Assembly: GCA_017387265.1 (NCBI GenBank)
Contig: JAFOFM010000163.1
Coordinates: 1 to 5,081 of the forward strand
Length of the DNA stretch: 5,081 bases
Origin: Peptococcaceae bacterium
Lineage (GTDB): Bacteria; Bacillota; Peptococcia; Peptococcales; Peptococcaceae
Direction of reading: 5' to 3'
Position 1 is the stretch's first letter; the number at the start of each line of letters is the position of its first letter. The notes under the pieces were generated by a model. That model was not told the DNA's origin. It saw nothing but the letters and a program-made list of their open reading frames with translations, and did not search any database. A program made the position numbers and the translations under genes. Positions 4,359-5,081 of this stretch are shown here, piece by piece.

Positions 4359-5081
4359 GGCAAAAGGCGGTTTAGGCCGCGGTTTAGGGGCATTGCTGCC
4401 GGAATACGAGGAAATTGTTGAGACTCATAACGGCCAGGGCGGCATTGTGGAGCTGGAACTGGAAAAAATCTTTCCAAATCCGGATCAGCCGCGTAAACAG
4501 TTTGACGAAGATAAGCTGATTGATTTAGCAGAGTCCATTAAAGAGCATGGCGTGCTGCAGCCGATTATTGTAACACCGCGTGATGACAAATATATGATTA
4601 TCGCTGGTGAACGCCGTTATCGCGCATCGGGCCGTGCCGGGCTGAATACCATTCCAGCGCTGATTCGCGAACTGGATGATGAAAAAATCATGGAGCTGGC
4701 GTTAATTGAAAACGTGCAGCGTGATGACTTAAATCCAATCGAAGAAGCTCGTGCTTACGAGTTATTACAGACTCGTTATGGCTACACACAGGAAAAACTG
4801 GCAAAGCGCATGGGTAAAAGCCGCAGTGCTATTGCCAATTCCACTCGTTTATTAGGTCTTCCGGAAGATGTACAGCAGCTTGTACAGGATGGCAAACTGA
4901 CCGTTGGCCATGTGCGTCCAATGCTCAGCATTAATGTGCCGGAATGGCAGAGTGTATTTGCACAGGAAGTATATCAGAGCGGACTGTCGGTACGCGATGT
5001 TGAAAAAATGGTGAAAAAGGCCATTGATGAAGGCCATGTAACATGGGAAACCGAAGAAGTTTTATTCCAGACACCGCAGAA
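4351..5081 (+). CDS. parB: Chromosome-partition protein ParB/Spo0J (3' end beyond the window)
   Basis: ParB is the parS-binding CTPase clamp that spreads from parS, stimulates ParA and recruits condensin. My translation starts MAKAKGGLGRGLGALLP, and the GRGLGALL segment is the usual N-terminal ParA-activating motif. IFPNPDQPRKQF (40-51) follows. The CTP-binding motif GERRYRA spans 86-92, and ENVQRDDLNPIEEA (120-133) is the second conserved nucleotide-binding and spreading motif. The helix-turn-helix that reads parS lies at about 146-169 (TQEKLAKRMGKSRSAIANSTRLL). GHVRPML (186-192) and the DNA-binding middle domain continue, and the reading frame is open at the window edge after 243 codons, so the C-terminal dimerisation domain is not seen. 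AAGGAGG (4335-4341) lies nine bases before the ATG, inside parA. It could be a Noc paralogue in principle, but the N-terminus and parA coupling favour ParB. Confidence 0.96.
   Translation, partial: MAKAKGGLGRGLGALLPEYEEIVETHNGQGGIVELELEKIFPNPDQPRKQFDEDKLIDLAESIKEHGVLQPIIVTPRDDKYMIIAGERRYRASGRAGLNTIPALIRELDDEKIMELALIENVQRDDLNPIEEARAYELLQTRYGYTQEKLAKRMGKSRSAIANSTRLLGLPEDVQQLVQDGKLTVGHVRPMLSINVPEWQSVFAQEVYQSGLSVRDVEKMVKKAIDEGHVTWETEEVLFQTPQ

Noticed and set aside
4852..5037. Minus-strand open frame inside parB
   Set aside because: Antisense to conserved ParB sequence with no independent support.
5079..5081. parB lacking its C-terminus as a truncated gene
   Set aside because: The frame is simply cut by the window edge; there is no stop or frameshift.

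Overview
The window looks like a piece of a Bacillota (Firmicutes) chromosome, probably close to the replication origin. The evidence is a chromosomal-type parA-parB (soj-spo0J) pair, four copies of the Bacillus-type parS sequence (TGTTTCACGTGAAACA type), and two near-matches to the binding site of Noc, a ParB paralogue known from this phylum. A Clostridia-like anaerobe (possibly Lachnospirales) fits the two small membrane proteins, but family-level placement is a guess. No phage, insertion sequence or CRISPR array is visible.

Layout. Positions 62-2346 hold a probable operon: an OmpR-type response regulator (102-773), a HAMP sensor histidine kinase overlapping it by 4 bp (770-1837), a two-helix membrane protein of unknown function (1900-2292), and an intrinsic terminator (2313-2348). 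Then comes a 273-bp gap with two Noc-box-like palindromes (2380-2395, 2427-2442) and two weak DnaA-box-like motifs. A small DUF2007-like protein with a C-terminal membrane anchor follows (2566-2994). The next 605 bp (2995-3599) have no credible protein gene but carry four parS sites, a long imperfect hairpin (3086-3257) with a promoter-like sequence just in front of it, a second weaker hairpin (3367-3462), and the parA promoter. The window ends with parA (3600-4358) and the first 243 codons of parB (4351 to the edge), which overlap by 8 bp.

How the parts fit together. ParB should load at the parS cluster and spread as a CTP-dependent clamp, while ParA provides the ATPase that moves or regulates the origin region. 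The last parS lies in the probable parA 5' leader and the second overlaps the promoter in front of the long hairpin, so ParB occupancy may control both transcripts. The Noc-like boxes suggest a Noc homologue is encoded elsewhere in this genome.

The most original observation is the long hairpin at 3086-3257. About 51 base pairs close its two arms and a three-way junction forms its tip. Its base coincides with the predicted transcription start, so it is a good candidate for an undescribed structured RNA inside a chromosomal parS region.
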